The notes below the pieces were generated by a model. That model was not told the DNA's origin, ran no database searches, and saw nothing but the letters and a program-made list of their open reading frames with translations. Positions 15,667 to 23,681 of a DNA stretch of 64,000 nt are shown piece by piece (within the stretch, counting starts at the first letter, position 1; every line of letters begins with the position of its first letter). The translations under genes and the position numbers were made by a program. Source of the DNA: DASVDE01 sp036381235 (GTDB taxonomy: Bacteria; Actinomycetota; Thermoleophilia; Solirubrobacterales; 70-9); NCBI GenBank assembly GCA_036381235.1, contig DASVDE010000027.1, positions 5,129 through 69,128 of the forward strand, read 5' to 3'.

Positions 15667-17370
15667 ATGGATCCGACCAACGCCAACACGGCCCTCGCCT
15701 CCGCCTTCGTCGAAGAGCTGGCTCGCTGTGGGATGCGGCACGCGGTCCTCTCCCCCGGCTCCCGCTCGACGCCGCTGGCCCTCGCCCTCTGGCGCCGGCC
15801 CGAGATCGACGTGACCGTGATCGTCGACGAGCGCTCCGCCGCCTTCTTCGCGCTCGGCGCTGCGCAAGCGACGCGGGCCCCGGTGGCGATGCTCTGCACC
15901 TCGGGGACCGCAGCGGCCAACTTCCACCCGGCGATCTGCGAAGCGGACGAGTCGGGCGTGCCGCTGATCGCGCTGACCGCCGACCGCCCGCCGGAGCTGC
16001 GCGGAGTGGGCGCCGGGCAGACGATCGATCAGCTGAAGCTCTATGGCGGCTCGGTGCGCTGGTTCTGCGAGGTCGGAACGCACGAGGCCGATGACGAGGG
16101 GCTCCTGCACTACCGCTCCACCGCCTGCCGCGCCTTTGCCACCGCCCGGGGCGAACCTCGCCCGGGGCCGGTCCATTTGAATCTTCCCTGGCGCGAGCCG
16201 CTGGCGCCGATAGCCGTCGAGGGTGCGGTCACCGCCACCGAGCCGCTGGCGCTCGAAGGCCGGGGAGAGCGACCGCTGACGGCGGTGACCACAATCGACA
16301 TGGAGCCAACCGAGTTCCTCCTCGAGGAGGTCGCGAAGCACATCGGCGAGGCCGCAGCCGGCGTGATCGTCGCCGGGCGCCAGCTCGACTCCGAGCTGCG
16401 CGAGCCGCTGGCGCATCTGGCCGCCGCGGCAGGCTTCCCGATCCTCGCCGAGCCGACTTCACAGCTTCGCTGCGGCCCCCATGATCGCTCTCACGTCGTG
16501 ACGGCATATGACCGGCTGCTGCGCGATGAGGAATTCCGGCAACGGATGGCTCCCGACCTGGTCCTCCGCTTCGGAGAGATGCCGACCAGCAAGCCGCTGC
16601 GGGCGTGGCTGGCGGAATCTGAAGCCGAGGAGATAGTCATCGATCCTCTTGGCGGCTGGAACGAGCCGAGCCGCCGGGCGGCGGCCATCCTGCGCGCAGA
16701 CCCGACCGAGCTGGCCGCCGGCTGGGCAGCGAGGCTGGGCGAGGAGCGCCCGCGGCCGGCGGCTTGGCTGGATGCCGAGCGGGACGCCCGCGCCGCGATC
16801 GAAACCGAGCTGGCTGCGATCGAGGAGCCCACCGAAGCCGGGCTGCAGCTCGCTCTCGGCGCCGCCTACCGCGACTCCGACCTCATCTACACGGCGTCGA
16901 GCATGCCGATCCGCGACCAAGAGGCCTTCCTGCCATCGATAGAGGCCAACGTTCATTTTCTCTGCAACCGCGGCGCAAACGGCATCGACGGGCTCGTCTC
17001 GTCGGGGATCGGCGCCGCCCACGCAACGGGCCGTCCGACCACGATCCTCACCGGCGACCTCGGCCTCTTGCACGACATCGGGGGGCTTGCGGCGCTGCGG
17101 GACGTGTCGACGCCTGTGCGAATCATCGTCATCGACAACGACGGCGGTGGGATCTTCCACCGCCTGCCGCAGGCCGAAGCGATGGGAGACGAGGAGTTCG
17201 AGGCCCTGCTGGGAACCCCGCGGGGGGTCGAGGTCGCAAAGGCCGCGAGCCTTTTCGGGCTGGCCCACCGGCGGGTCGACTCGCTGGATCAGCTCGGTCG
17301 GGCTTTGACAGCCGGCACCGGCCTGATAGAGGTTCCGGTCAGTCGGCCAGCAGCGGCAGCAGGGCGTTGA
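15667..17370 (+). CDS. menD: SEPHCHC synthase (menaquinone biosynthesis)
   Basis: MenD is the ThDP enzyme that adds the succinyl semialdehyde unit from 2-oxoglutarate to isochorismate. The 567-residue protein has HAVLSPGSRSTPLALAL, VDERSAAFFALG with the ThDP-activating Glu, CTSGTAAANFHPA, LTADRPPELRGVGAGQTIDQ, and the C-terminal ThDP/metal site GDLGLLHDIGG through DNDGGGIFHRLP. The ATG at 15667 is chosen because upstream sequence overlaps menC and lacks homologous character. Its last 32 bases overlap the convergent end of menF. Confidence 0.96.
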   Translation: MDPTNANTALASAFVEELARCGMRHAVLSPGSRSTPLALALWRRPEIDVTVIVDERSAAFFALGAAQATRAPVAMLCTSGTAAANFHPAICEADESGVPLIALTADRPPELRGVGAGQTIDQLKLYGGSVRWFCEVGTHEADDEGLLHYRSTACRAFATARGEPRPGPVHLNLPWREPLAPIAVEGAVTATEPLALEGRGERPLTAVTTIDMEPTEFLLEEVAKHIGEAAAGVIVAGRQLDSELREPLAHLAAAAGFPILAEPTSQLRCGPHDRSHVVTAYDRLLRDEEFRQRMAPDLVLRFGEMPTSKPLRAWLAESEAEEIVIDPLGGWNEPSRRAAAILRADPTELAAGWAARLGEERPRPAAWLDAERDARAAIETELAAIEEPTEAGLQLALGAAYRDSDLIYTASSMPIRDQEAFLPSIEANVHFLCNRGANGIDGLVSSGIGAAHATGRPTTILTGDLGLLHDIGGLAALRDVSTPVRIIVIDNDGGGIFHRLPQAEAMGDEEFEALLGTPRGVEVAKAASLFGLAHRRVDSLDQLGRALTAGTGLIEVPVSRPAAAAGR

Positions 17371-18682
17371 GCTTCACCTCGGTCTCGGCGAGCTCCGCGG
17401 CCGGATCCGAGCCGGCGACGACGCCGACCCCGGCGTAGAGGTGCGCTTCCCGATCCCGAAGCAGGGCGCTGCGCAGCGCAACGCAGAACTCGCCGTCCTC
17501 GGTCGCGTCCATCCAGCCGACCGGACCGGCGTACCAACCGCGGTCCATCTCCTCCAGCTCGGAGATCGTCGCCTCGGCTCCCGGCCAGGGCTCTCCCCCA
17601 ACTGCCGGCGTCGGATGCAGCCGGCCCGCGATCTCAACCGCAGAGCTGGGTTCGGCGAGCTGGGCGATCACCGGGGTCGCGAGGTGCTGGATGTTGGCGA
17701 CCTTGACGATCTCCGGCTCCTGCCCGGTCTCGACCCAGACCGCATGCGGGCGCAGCGCGCGAACGATTCTCTCGGTGACGATCGCCTGCTCTCGCCGGTC
17801 CTTGTCGCTGCGCAGCAGCTGCTCGGCGAGATGATCGTCGACGGCGGGGTCGGAGCTGCGCCGCGTGGAGCCGGCCAGCGCCACCGTCGACACGCTTGCT
17901 CCGCTGCGCCGGATCAGCAGCTCGGGGCTGGCTCCGAGGAAGGCAGCCTCCGGCGTGCCGCAGCAAAAGCAGAAGCAGGACGGGAATTGCTCTCGCATCG
18001 CGCCGAATACCGCCGCCGGGTCGTGGGCGGCCGCAGCGCTGACGAGCACCTCTCTGGCCAGCACCACCTTCGACATCTCCCCGGCGCCGATCCGCGCGGT
18101 GGCCGAGGAAACCGCCGCCTCGAAGTCACCCGGAGGGCGGGCGCTGCGGATTTCGGTGTGCGAGGTCGGATGAGGGTCGAGCAGCGGCAGCGGATCGGCG
18201 CGCAGACCGCTCAACCGCGTCTCCAGGGCATCGGCCCGCGCATCCGGGTCTTCATCACCGGGTTGCACGATTGCGTTGACCGTCAAGAATGTTTCCGCTC
18301 CACTGCGACAGATCGAGAGCTCAGGCAGAACCATCGATGCGGGAGCAAGCGATGACCAGGCTGACGTGCCTCCTCCGTCCGGCGCGAAGGCGAACCCTCC
18401 GACCCAGACCGCGCCCGCGCCCGCCGGAAGGCCCACGGGCTGCAAGACGACGGCATCGGCGCCGACCGCGAGCGATTCACGCGCCACATCGGTAAATCGG
18501 CCCTCGCCACGCGAGGTCGCTTCGTGCGCGACCCCGAGGCTCGCAAGCGCAAAATCGCGGTCCGGCTGCTCCCAGCAGAACCAGCGATCGGAGGCCAGAC
18601 GAGAAGCGAAGACAGTTGCGCATGGGTCGGCGACTTCGGCCTTCACCGTGACACTGACCAGCGTCCGCCGTCCGCGCCCCAT
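17339..18682 (-). CDS. menF: isochorismate synthase
   Basis: MenF converts chorismate to isochorismate, the entry step of menaquinone synthesis. The 447-residue protein has an N-terminal oxidase-like region and the C-terminal chorismate-binding domain: KVVLAREV, LGASPELLIRR, ALAGSTRR, HLATPVIAQL, HPTPAVGGEP and YAGPVGWMDA. The ATG at 18682 has AAGGAGGG about 10 bases upstream, which decides against a TTG at 18730 inside ilvN. It could be read as a salicylate-type isochorismate synthase, but the men genes next to it favour MenF. It follows ilvN by 28 bp and its 3' end overlaps menD. Confidence 0.93.
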   Translation of the reverse strand: MGRGRRTLVSVTVKAEVADPCATVFASRLASDRWFCWEQPDRDFALASLGVAHEATSRGEGRFTDVARESLAVGADAVVLQPVGLPAGAGAVWVGGFAFAPDGGGTSAWSSLAPASMVLPELSICRSGAETFLTVNAIVQPGDEDPDARADALETRLSGLRADPLPLLDPHPTSHTEIRSARPPGDFEAAVSSATARIGAGEMSKVVLAREVLVSAAAAHDPAAVFGAMREQFPSCFCFCCGTPEAAFLGASPELLIRRSGASVSTVALAGSTRRSSDPAVDDHLAEQLLRSDKDRREQAIVTERIVRALRPHAVWVETGQEPEIVKVANIQHLATPVIAQLAEPSSAVEIAGRLHPTPAVGGEPWPGAEATISELEEMDRGWYAGPVGWMDATEDGEFCVALRSALLRDREAHLYAGVGVVAGSDPAAELAETEVKLNALLPLLAD

Positions 18683-18710
18683 GGCGGCGGCGATGCCCTC
18701 CTTCAAACGG

Positions 18711-19256
18711 TCAGTCGCTGCCGCGACCAATGGCGATCTCGCCCGTCCTCACCATCTCGACCAGCCCATGCGGGCGGATCATTCGCTCGAATGCCTCGAT
18801 CTTGTCGGCGGAGCCCGTCACCTCGATCGTCATCGTGCGCCGCGCCACGTCGACGATCTTCGCTCGGAAGATCTCCGCGAACTGGATGATCTCCGCCCGG
18901 TTCTCGACAGCAGCCGAGACTTTGAACATCGCCATCTCGCGGGCGACCGTCTCCTCCGGCTCCATGTCGCGGATCTTCAGCACGTTGATCAGCTTGTGCA
19001 GTTGCTTGGTCACCTGATCGATCGGGTGGACCGCGCCATCCAGGGTGAGGGTGATCCGCGAGATGCTGGGGTCGTCGGTCGGCCCCACCGCCAGCGTGTC
19101 GATGTTGAACCCGCGCCGCGAGAAGAGGCCGGCGATCCGTGCCAACACGCCCGGTTTGTTCTCGACCAGGATCGAGAGAATGTGCTTGCGCCCGCTCAGC
19201 TGCCCCGGCACATGCAGGTCTTCCAGTTTCACCAGCTGTGGGGTTCCTGCCTCCAT
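18711..19256 (-). CDS. ilvN: acetolactate synthase small subunit
   Basis: The regulatory subunit that confers valine feedback on acetolactate synthase. The 181-residue protein has an N-terminal ACT domain (KHILSILVENKPGVLARIAGLFSRRGFNIDTLAV in the region 24-57) and a second ACT-like half (residues about 100-175). Its ATG overlaps the ilvB stop (TGATG), so the subunits are coupled. The next gene on the strand is menF, after 28 bp. Confidence 0.96.
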   Translation of the reverse strand: MEAGTPQLVKLEDLHVPGQLSGRKHILSILVENKPGVLARIAGLFSRRGFNIDTLAVGPTDDPSISRITLTLDGAVHPIDQVTKQLHKLINVLKIRDMEPEETVAREMAMFKVSAAVENRAEIIQFAEIFRAKIVDVARRTMTIEVTGSADKIEAFERMIRPHGLVEMVRTGEIAIGRGSD

Positions 19257-20953
19257 CAGCTCACCGTTTTCGGCGCCTCGACCATGTCGCGGGCAGCCTG
19301 ACCGGGCGGGATCATCGGGTAGCAGTTCTCCTCCTGGGCTACCCGCACATCGAGTAGCACAGGACCATCGGCCTCCAGGGCCTTGACCATCGCCCCTTCG
19401 AGCTCGTCGGCGCTCTCGCAGCGCATCCCGGTGGCGCCAAATGCCTCGGCCAGCTTCACCCAATCGGGGCTGTCACCCATCTCGACCGAGCTGTAACGGC
19501 GGTCCCAGAACAGCTCCTGCCACTGGCGGACCATTCCCATGTAGCCGTTGTTCATCAGGAAGATCTTGACCGGGATGTCCTCGGCGACACAGGTCGCGAG
19601 CTCCTGGCAGTTCATGATCAGGCTGCCGTCGCCGGCCAGGCAGACGACATCCTCGTCGGGACAGGCCACCTTGGCGCCAACCGCCGCCGGAAGGCCGAAC
19701 CCCATCGTCCCGAGGCCCCCGGAGTTGATCCAGCGGCGGGGTTTGTCGAAGCCGTAGTACTGGGCCGCCCACATCTGATGCTGGCCGACGTCGGAGGTGA
19801 CGATCGCGTCGCCCTTGGTCGCCCGGAACATCGCCTCGATCATGAACTGCGGCTTGATCTCGCCGTCCTTGCCCGGCTCGTAGCGGAGGGGGTGCTCCTC
19901 CTGCCAGGCGTGGAGCTGCTTCCACCAGGCATCGAGGCGGGAGGGATCGGTCTGCAGCGCGCGGTACTCGCGGCTCAGCTCCGGCAGCACCAGCTTCGCG
20001 TCGCCGACGATCGGGATGTGGGCGCCGACGTTCTTGGAGATCTCGGCCGGGTCGATGTCGATGTGGATGACTTTCGCGTTCGGCGCGAACTCCGTGAGTT
20101 TGCCGGTGATCCGGTCATCGAAGCGGGCGCCGATGGCGACGATCAGGTCGGCGTTGTCCATCGCCCAGTTGGCGGTGACCGTGCCGTGCATGCCGAGCAT
20201 TCCGATCCACTGCTCGCTGGAGGCCGGGAAGGCGCCCAGTCCCATCAGCGTCGAGGTGACCGGGAAGCGGTCGGCGCCGGCAAGCTCGCGCAACTCCTCG
20301 GAGGCGTTGGCGTTGATCACGCCGCCGCCCGTGTAGAAGATCGGGCGCTTGGCGCCGGCCAGCGCCTTGGCGGCGATCCTCACCTGTTTGACGTTTCCGC
20401 CCGCGGACGGTTTGTATCCCGGCAGCTCGACCGGCTCGGTGCGCGGCGCATAGTCGATCTCGGCTCGCGAGAGGTCCTGCGGGATGTCCAGCAAAACCGG
20501 GCCGGGGCGGCCGGTCGAGGCGACGTGAAAGGCCTCGTGCACGTACTCGGGGATCTGGCGCGGGTCGGTGACCTGAAAGGAGTGCTTGACGAAGGGCAGC
20601 GTCGCGCCGAGGATGTCGGCCTCCTGAAAGCCGTCGGTGCCGATCAGCTCGGTGCGCACCTGGCCGGTGACGAAGATGGTCGGAACCGAGTCCATCATCG
20701 CGTCGGCGATCGCGGTGACCAGGTTGGTCGCACCGGGCCCGGAGGTGGCGAAGGCGACGCCCACTTTCCCCGAGGCCTTCGCGTAACCCTCGGCCGCATG
20801 GCCCCCACCCTGCTCATGGCGCACCTGGATGTGGTGGAAGCCGGCGTCGACGAGCGCGTCGTAGGTCGGCAGGTTGGCCCCGCCGGGGATGCCGAAGATG
20901 TGCTCGACACCCTCGGCCTTGAGGCTTTCCATCAACGCGTCGGCAGCTCGCAT
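19256..20953 (-). CDS. ilvB: acetolactate synthase large subunit
   Basis: The catalytic ThDP/FAD subunit for the first common step of valine, leucine and isoleucine synthesis. The 565-residue protein has IFGIPGGANLPTYDAL, the ThDP-activating Glu in VRHEQGGGHAAEGYA, ATSGPGATNLVTAIADA, GARFDDRITGKL in the FAD domain, and the metal/ThDP motif GDGSLIMNCQEL through NNGYMGMVRQWQELF. The ATG at 20953 is preceded by GAGGA seven bases upstream; a GTG at 20956 is an alternative. The start overlaps the stop of a small upstream frame. Confidence 0.97.
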   Translation of the reverse strand: MRAADALMESLKAEGVEHIFGIPGGANLPTYDALVDAGFHHIQVRHEQGGGHAAEGYAKASGKVGVAFATSGPGATNLVTAIADAMMDSVPTIFVTGQVRTELIGTDGFQEADILGATLPFVKHSFQVTDPRQIPEYVHEAFHVASTGRPGPVLLDIPQDLSRAEIDYAPRTEPVELPGYKPSAGGNVKQVRIAAKALAGAKRPIFYTGGGVINANASEELRELAGADRFPVTSTLMGLGAFPASSEQWIGMLGMHGTVTANWAMDNADLIVAIGARFDDRITGKLTEFAPNAKVIHIDIDPAEISKNVGAHIPIVGDAKLVLPELSREYRALQTDPSRLDAWWKQLHAWQEEHPLRYEPGKDGEIKPQFMIEAMFRATKGDAIVTSDVGQHQMWAAQYYGFDKPRRWINSGGLGTMGFGLPAAVGAKVACPDEDVVCLAGDGSLIMNCQELATCVAEDIPVKIFLMNNGYMGMVRQWQELFWDRRYSSVEMGDSPDWVKLAEAFGATGMRCESADELEGAMVKALEADGPVLLDVRVAQEENCYPMIPPGQAARDMVEAPKTVS

Positions 20954-21021
20954 CACAAGTCCTCGCGCTCCGCTCGCGGCGCGAAGAACCAGATATGCAC
21001 GCTTGCTCGCTCCGCACTCAT
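20953..21021 (-). CDS. possible 22-codon upstream frame of ilvB
   Basis: An ATG at 21021 opens a 22-codon frame (MSAERASVHIWFFAPRAERE then DL) whose TGA overlaps the ilvB ATG as TGATG. Its last third contains the ilvB ribosome site. The single Val, Ile and Leu codons do not make it a convincing branched-chain attenuator peptide. It could couple translation into ilvB, or be chance. No ribosome site of its own is evident. Confidence 0.3.
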   Translation of the reverse strand: MSAERASVHIWFFAPRAEREDL

Positions 21022-21047
21022 AAGGGACGGCGATGGTACCAGCGGGC

Positions 21048-22223
21048 CTATGCCTGGCCAGCAGGGGATTTCGCCGGGTTCCAGCGAGTGCGAGGATCGA
21101 TCGAGTCGGCGATCACGTGTTCCTTGTGGCGCTCGATCGCGTGGAGCATCGACTCGACCAGCTCCTCGCCGAGCAGGGTCGGCTTCAGCCCGAGGTCGAG
21201 CAGCTTCGTGTGGGCGGCGTTGTAGTAGTGCTCTTCGAGCTCCACCCGCGGGTTGTCGACGTGCTGGACCTCGACCGCGTAGCCGAGGTGCTCGCCGGCG
21301 TGCTTGACCAGCGCCGCCAGCTCACTGACCGAGAACTGCTCGGTGAACTGGTTGAAGACGCGGAACTCACCGCGCTCGGCGGGGTTCTCAACGGCCAGCT
21401 CGACGCAGTTGAGCGTGTCGCGGATGTTGAGGAAGCCACGGGTCTGCCCGCCCTTGCCGTAGACGGTGAGCGGGTGGCCGATCACAGCCTGCACGCAGAA
21501 GCGGTTGAGCACCGTGCCGAAGATCTCGTCGTAGTCGAAGCGCGTGATCAGCCGCTCGTCGTGCGCCGCCTCCTCGGTCTCGATCCCGTAGACGACGCCC
21601 TGGTTCAGGTCGGTGGCGCGCAGGCCCCAGATCCGACAGGCGAAGTGGACGTTGGTCGAGTCGTGGACCTTGGAGCAGTGATAGAGCGAGCCGGGCAGCT
21701 TCGGGAAGGGCAGCGTGTCCTTGCGCCCCTTGTGCTCGATCTCGATGTAGCCCTCTTCGATGTCGATGTTGGGAGTGCCGTACTCCCCCATCGTCCCCAG
21801 CTTGACCAGGTGGCAGTCGGGGACGTGGTCGCGCAGGCTGAAGAGCAGGTTGAGCGTGCCGATCACGTTCGTGTGCTGAGTCTCGACGGCGCGCTGGCGC
21901 GACATCATCGAGTAGGGCGCGGAGGGCTGCTCGCCGTAGTGGATGACCGCCTCCGGCTTGGTCTCGGCGACGACCTCGTCGAGGAAGTCGCCGTCCTCGA
22001 CGGCGCCGACGTAACTGCGGATCTGCTCGCCGGAGACCTCGCGCCAAGCGTCGATGCGCTCGTCGAGGTCGCGGATCGGGGTCAGCGAGGCGGTGCCGTG
22101 CTCGCTGTGCCAGCGACGGCGGGAGAAGTTGTCGACGACCGCCACCTCGTGACCGCGGGCCGAGAACCTCATCGCGGTCGGCCAGCCCAGGTAGCCGTCG
22201 CCCCCGAGAATGAGGACGCGCAT
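21048..22223 (-). CDS. sqdB: UDP-sulfoquinovose synthase homologue (SQD1/SqdB)
   Basis: An NAD-dependent short-chain dehydrogenase-type enzyme that in plants and phototrophs makes UDP-sulfoquinovose from UDP-glucose and sulfite, for sulfolipid. The 391-residue protein has the nucleotide loop GGDGYLGWPTA (residues 8-18), YGEQPSAPYSMM, HLVKLGTMGEYGTPNIDIEE with the Thr144/Met145 positions of the SQD1 active site, and the catalytic Tyr181-x3-Lys185 in YHCSKVHDS. DLNQGVVYG, GHPLTVYGKGGQTRGF and EFRVFNQFTEQFSV also match the SQD1 family closely. The ATG at 22223 is the family-like start. No obvious SqdX-type transferase is adjacent. Confidence 0.9.
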   Translation of the reverse strand: MRVLILGGDGYLGWPTAMRFSARGHEVAVVDNFSRRRWHSEHGTASLTPIRDLDERIDAWREVSGEQIRSYVGAVEDGDFLDEVVAETKPEAVIHYGEQPSAPYSMMSRQRAVETQHTNVIGTLNLLFSLRDHVPDCHLVKLGTMGEYGTPNIDIEEGYIEIEHKGRKDTLPFPKLPGSLYHCSKVHDSTNVHFACRIWGLRATDLNQGVVYGIETEEAAHDERLITRFDYDEIFGTVLNRFCVQAVIGHPLTVYGKGGQTRGFLNIRDTLNCVELAVENPAERGEFRVFNQFTEQFSVSELAALVKHAGEHLGYAVEVQHVDNPRVELEEHYYNAAHTKLLDLGLKPTLLGEELVESMLHAIERHKEHVIADSIDPRTRWNPAKSPAGQA

Positions 22224-22268
22224 AGGTCGCGGCAGGGTACCGAACCGGGGCGACATAGCATCCGCTCG

Positions 22269-23681
22269 ATGGGAGCGCTGGCGGCACGAAACGGGGGGGT
22301 GATGAGCCTCGCCGCGCTGGCGGCGATCCTGGTCGTGGGACTCGGCTTGCGGCTCGACTTCGCCTGGGAGGGTCGCTCACCGGTATACGACGCCGCCGCC
22401 TACGGCGAGATCGCCCGCAACCTCGACGCGGGAGACGGCTTCACGCTGGGCAAGGGCGCCACCCAGCCGGCAAGCAACTACTCCCCCGGCCTCCCGCTTT
22501 TCGTCGCCGGCCTCTACAAGCTCAGCGGCGGCGAGCACGAGCGCTTCGCCCGGGTCGTCCTGGCGCTGATCGGAACCCTCTCGGTGCTCTTCTCCTACCT
22601 GATCGCGCGCCGCCTTTCGGGTCCCTTTGCGGGGTTGGTGGGAGCGGGCGCGGTGGCTATCTACCCGGCCCTCTTGGAGTACCAGGGCATGTTGATGGGC
22701 GAGCCGCTTGCGGCGACGCTGCTCTCGGGGGCGATTCTCTCGATTCTCTGGGCAGCCTCAGGGGAGGGGAGCCACCCGCGCGCCAGATGGCTGGTCCCCG
22801 GCTTGCTGCTCGGAGCCCTGGCGCTGACCCGTCCGGAATACCTCGGGGTCGCGCTGCTGGCGGCCATCGTCGTGCTCATCCGCGACCGGACCGCCTGGCG
22901 CGCCGGCGCCCTCGATGCGGCGATCCTGCTTGCCGGAGTCGTCCTCGCGGTCGCGCCATGGACGATTCGCAATGCGGTCGCCCTCGACCGGTTCGTGCCA
23001 ATTTCGACCGGAGGCGGGCAGGTGCTGTTCGCCGGCACCTACCTGCCCTCAGATGGCGACCCGGAGCGCGTGGGCGCAGAAGTCGTCGCTCGCCACCCCG
23101 ATCTCTTCGGCCCTCAGGCAGTCGACCGACTGCGGCTCGAGCAGATCCTCGCCCGGCTCGCCGCGCAGCGCCATCCGGACCTGCTCAGCGACGAAGCCCT
23201 CGGCAAGATGGGGCGTGAGCAGCTCTGGGACGACGTCTCCGAGCAGCCGCTGGAGTACGCGGGGTTCGTCGCGACCAAGGTCGGGCGAATCTGGCTCCAC
23301 GGCCCCCGAGACGTGATGCGCAAGCCGGGCTGGGAGGTCTTCCACTGGGCGCTGATCGCTCTCGGCCTCCTCGGCCTGGCCGTGCTTACAACCGGGTGTA
23401 ACGCGTTCTACACCTATAAAACCGGGTGTAACCCGTTCTACACCTATAAGAAGGACAACGCGTTACACCCGGCTTGGGAGGCCCTGCTCCTCGCCGCTGT
23501 CTTCGTCTCGATCACCGCGATCAGCGCCCTGCTCGTCGCCTCCCCCCGGCGCGTGCTGGTGATGATCCCCCTGGTCGCCGCCCTGGCCGGAATCGGGATC
23601 TCTTGGCTTCGCTCCCAGTATTTTCCCCAGCGGAGTGTGGGAAATGCTGGGAACGGCGCGGATAGCCTGGCCGAATCATGA
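22269..23681 (+). CDS. GT-C-fold membrane glycosyltransferase, with in-frame repeat insertion
   Basis: A polytopic 470-residue protein of the ArnT/PMT-like GT-C type, which uses polyprenyl-phosphate sugars outside the membrane. The first loop carries the acidic pair expected of the catalytic site (YDAAAYGEIARNLDAGDGF near residues 38-56). About ten hydrophobic helices follow, and a large loop contains TYLPSDGDPERV. It is a paralogue of the next gene (shared PWTIRN/HNxVxLDRxVPISTGGG and TYLPxDGxxxRV). Relative to that gene it has about 25 extra residues near position 375, encoded by a tandem/inverted repeat. The ATG at 22269 has no clear ribosome site; ATG 22302 is possible. Confidence 0.8.
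   Translation: MGALAARNGGVMSLAALAAILVVGLGLRLDFAWEGRSPVYDAAAYGEIARNLDAGDGFTLGKGATQPASNYSPGLPLFVAGLYKLSGGEHERFARVVLALIGTLSVLFSYLIARRLSGPFAGLVGAGAVAIYPALLEYQGMLMGEPLAATLLSGAILSILWAASGEGSHPRARWLVPGLLLGALALTRPEYLGVALLAAIVVLIRDRTAWRAGALDAAILLAGVVLAVAPWTIRNAVALDRFVPISTGGGQVLFAGTYLPSDGDPERVGAEVVARHPDLFGPQAVDRLRLEQILARLAAQRHPDLLSDEALGKMGREQLWDDVSEQPLEYAGFVATKVGRIWLHGPRDVMRKPGWEVFHWALIALGLLGLAVLTTGCNAFYTYKTGCNPFYTYKKDNALHPAWEALLLAAVFVSITAISALLVASPRRVLVMIPLVAALAGIGISWLRSQYFPQRSVGNAGNGADSLAES
23391..23472 (+). repeat. palindromic repeat element inserted in a coding region
   Basis: Two tandem 30-bp units (23391-23420 and 23421-23450) differ at two positions. A third, inverted partial copy follows: AACGCGTTACACCCGG at 23457-23472 is the exact complement of CCGGGTGTAACGCGTT at 23392-23407, so 16-bp perfect arms enclose the block. 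Length keeps the frame and encodes two copies of TGCN(A/P)FYTYK. The paralogous gene downstream lacks this segment. The same 16-bp arm recurs at 51985-52000. Confidence 0.8.

Noticed and set aside
19778..21307. Long plus-strand open frame (about 509 codons) opposite ilvB
   Set aside because: It is antisense to a complete ilvB with all ThDP motifs, is rich in Arg, Gly, Val and Asp as expected from complementing GC-rich codons, and has no domain-like segments. Similar long frames opposite serA, dnaE and others were dropped for the same reason.
23391..23450. Possible CRISPR-like repeat
   Set aside because: Only two directly adjacent 30-bp units with no spacer, lying inside a translated membrane-protein gene; no cas genes in the window.
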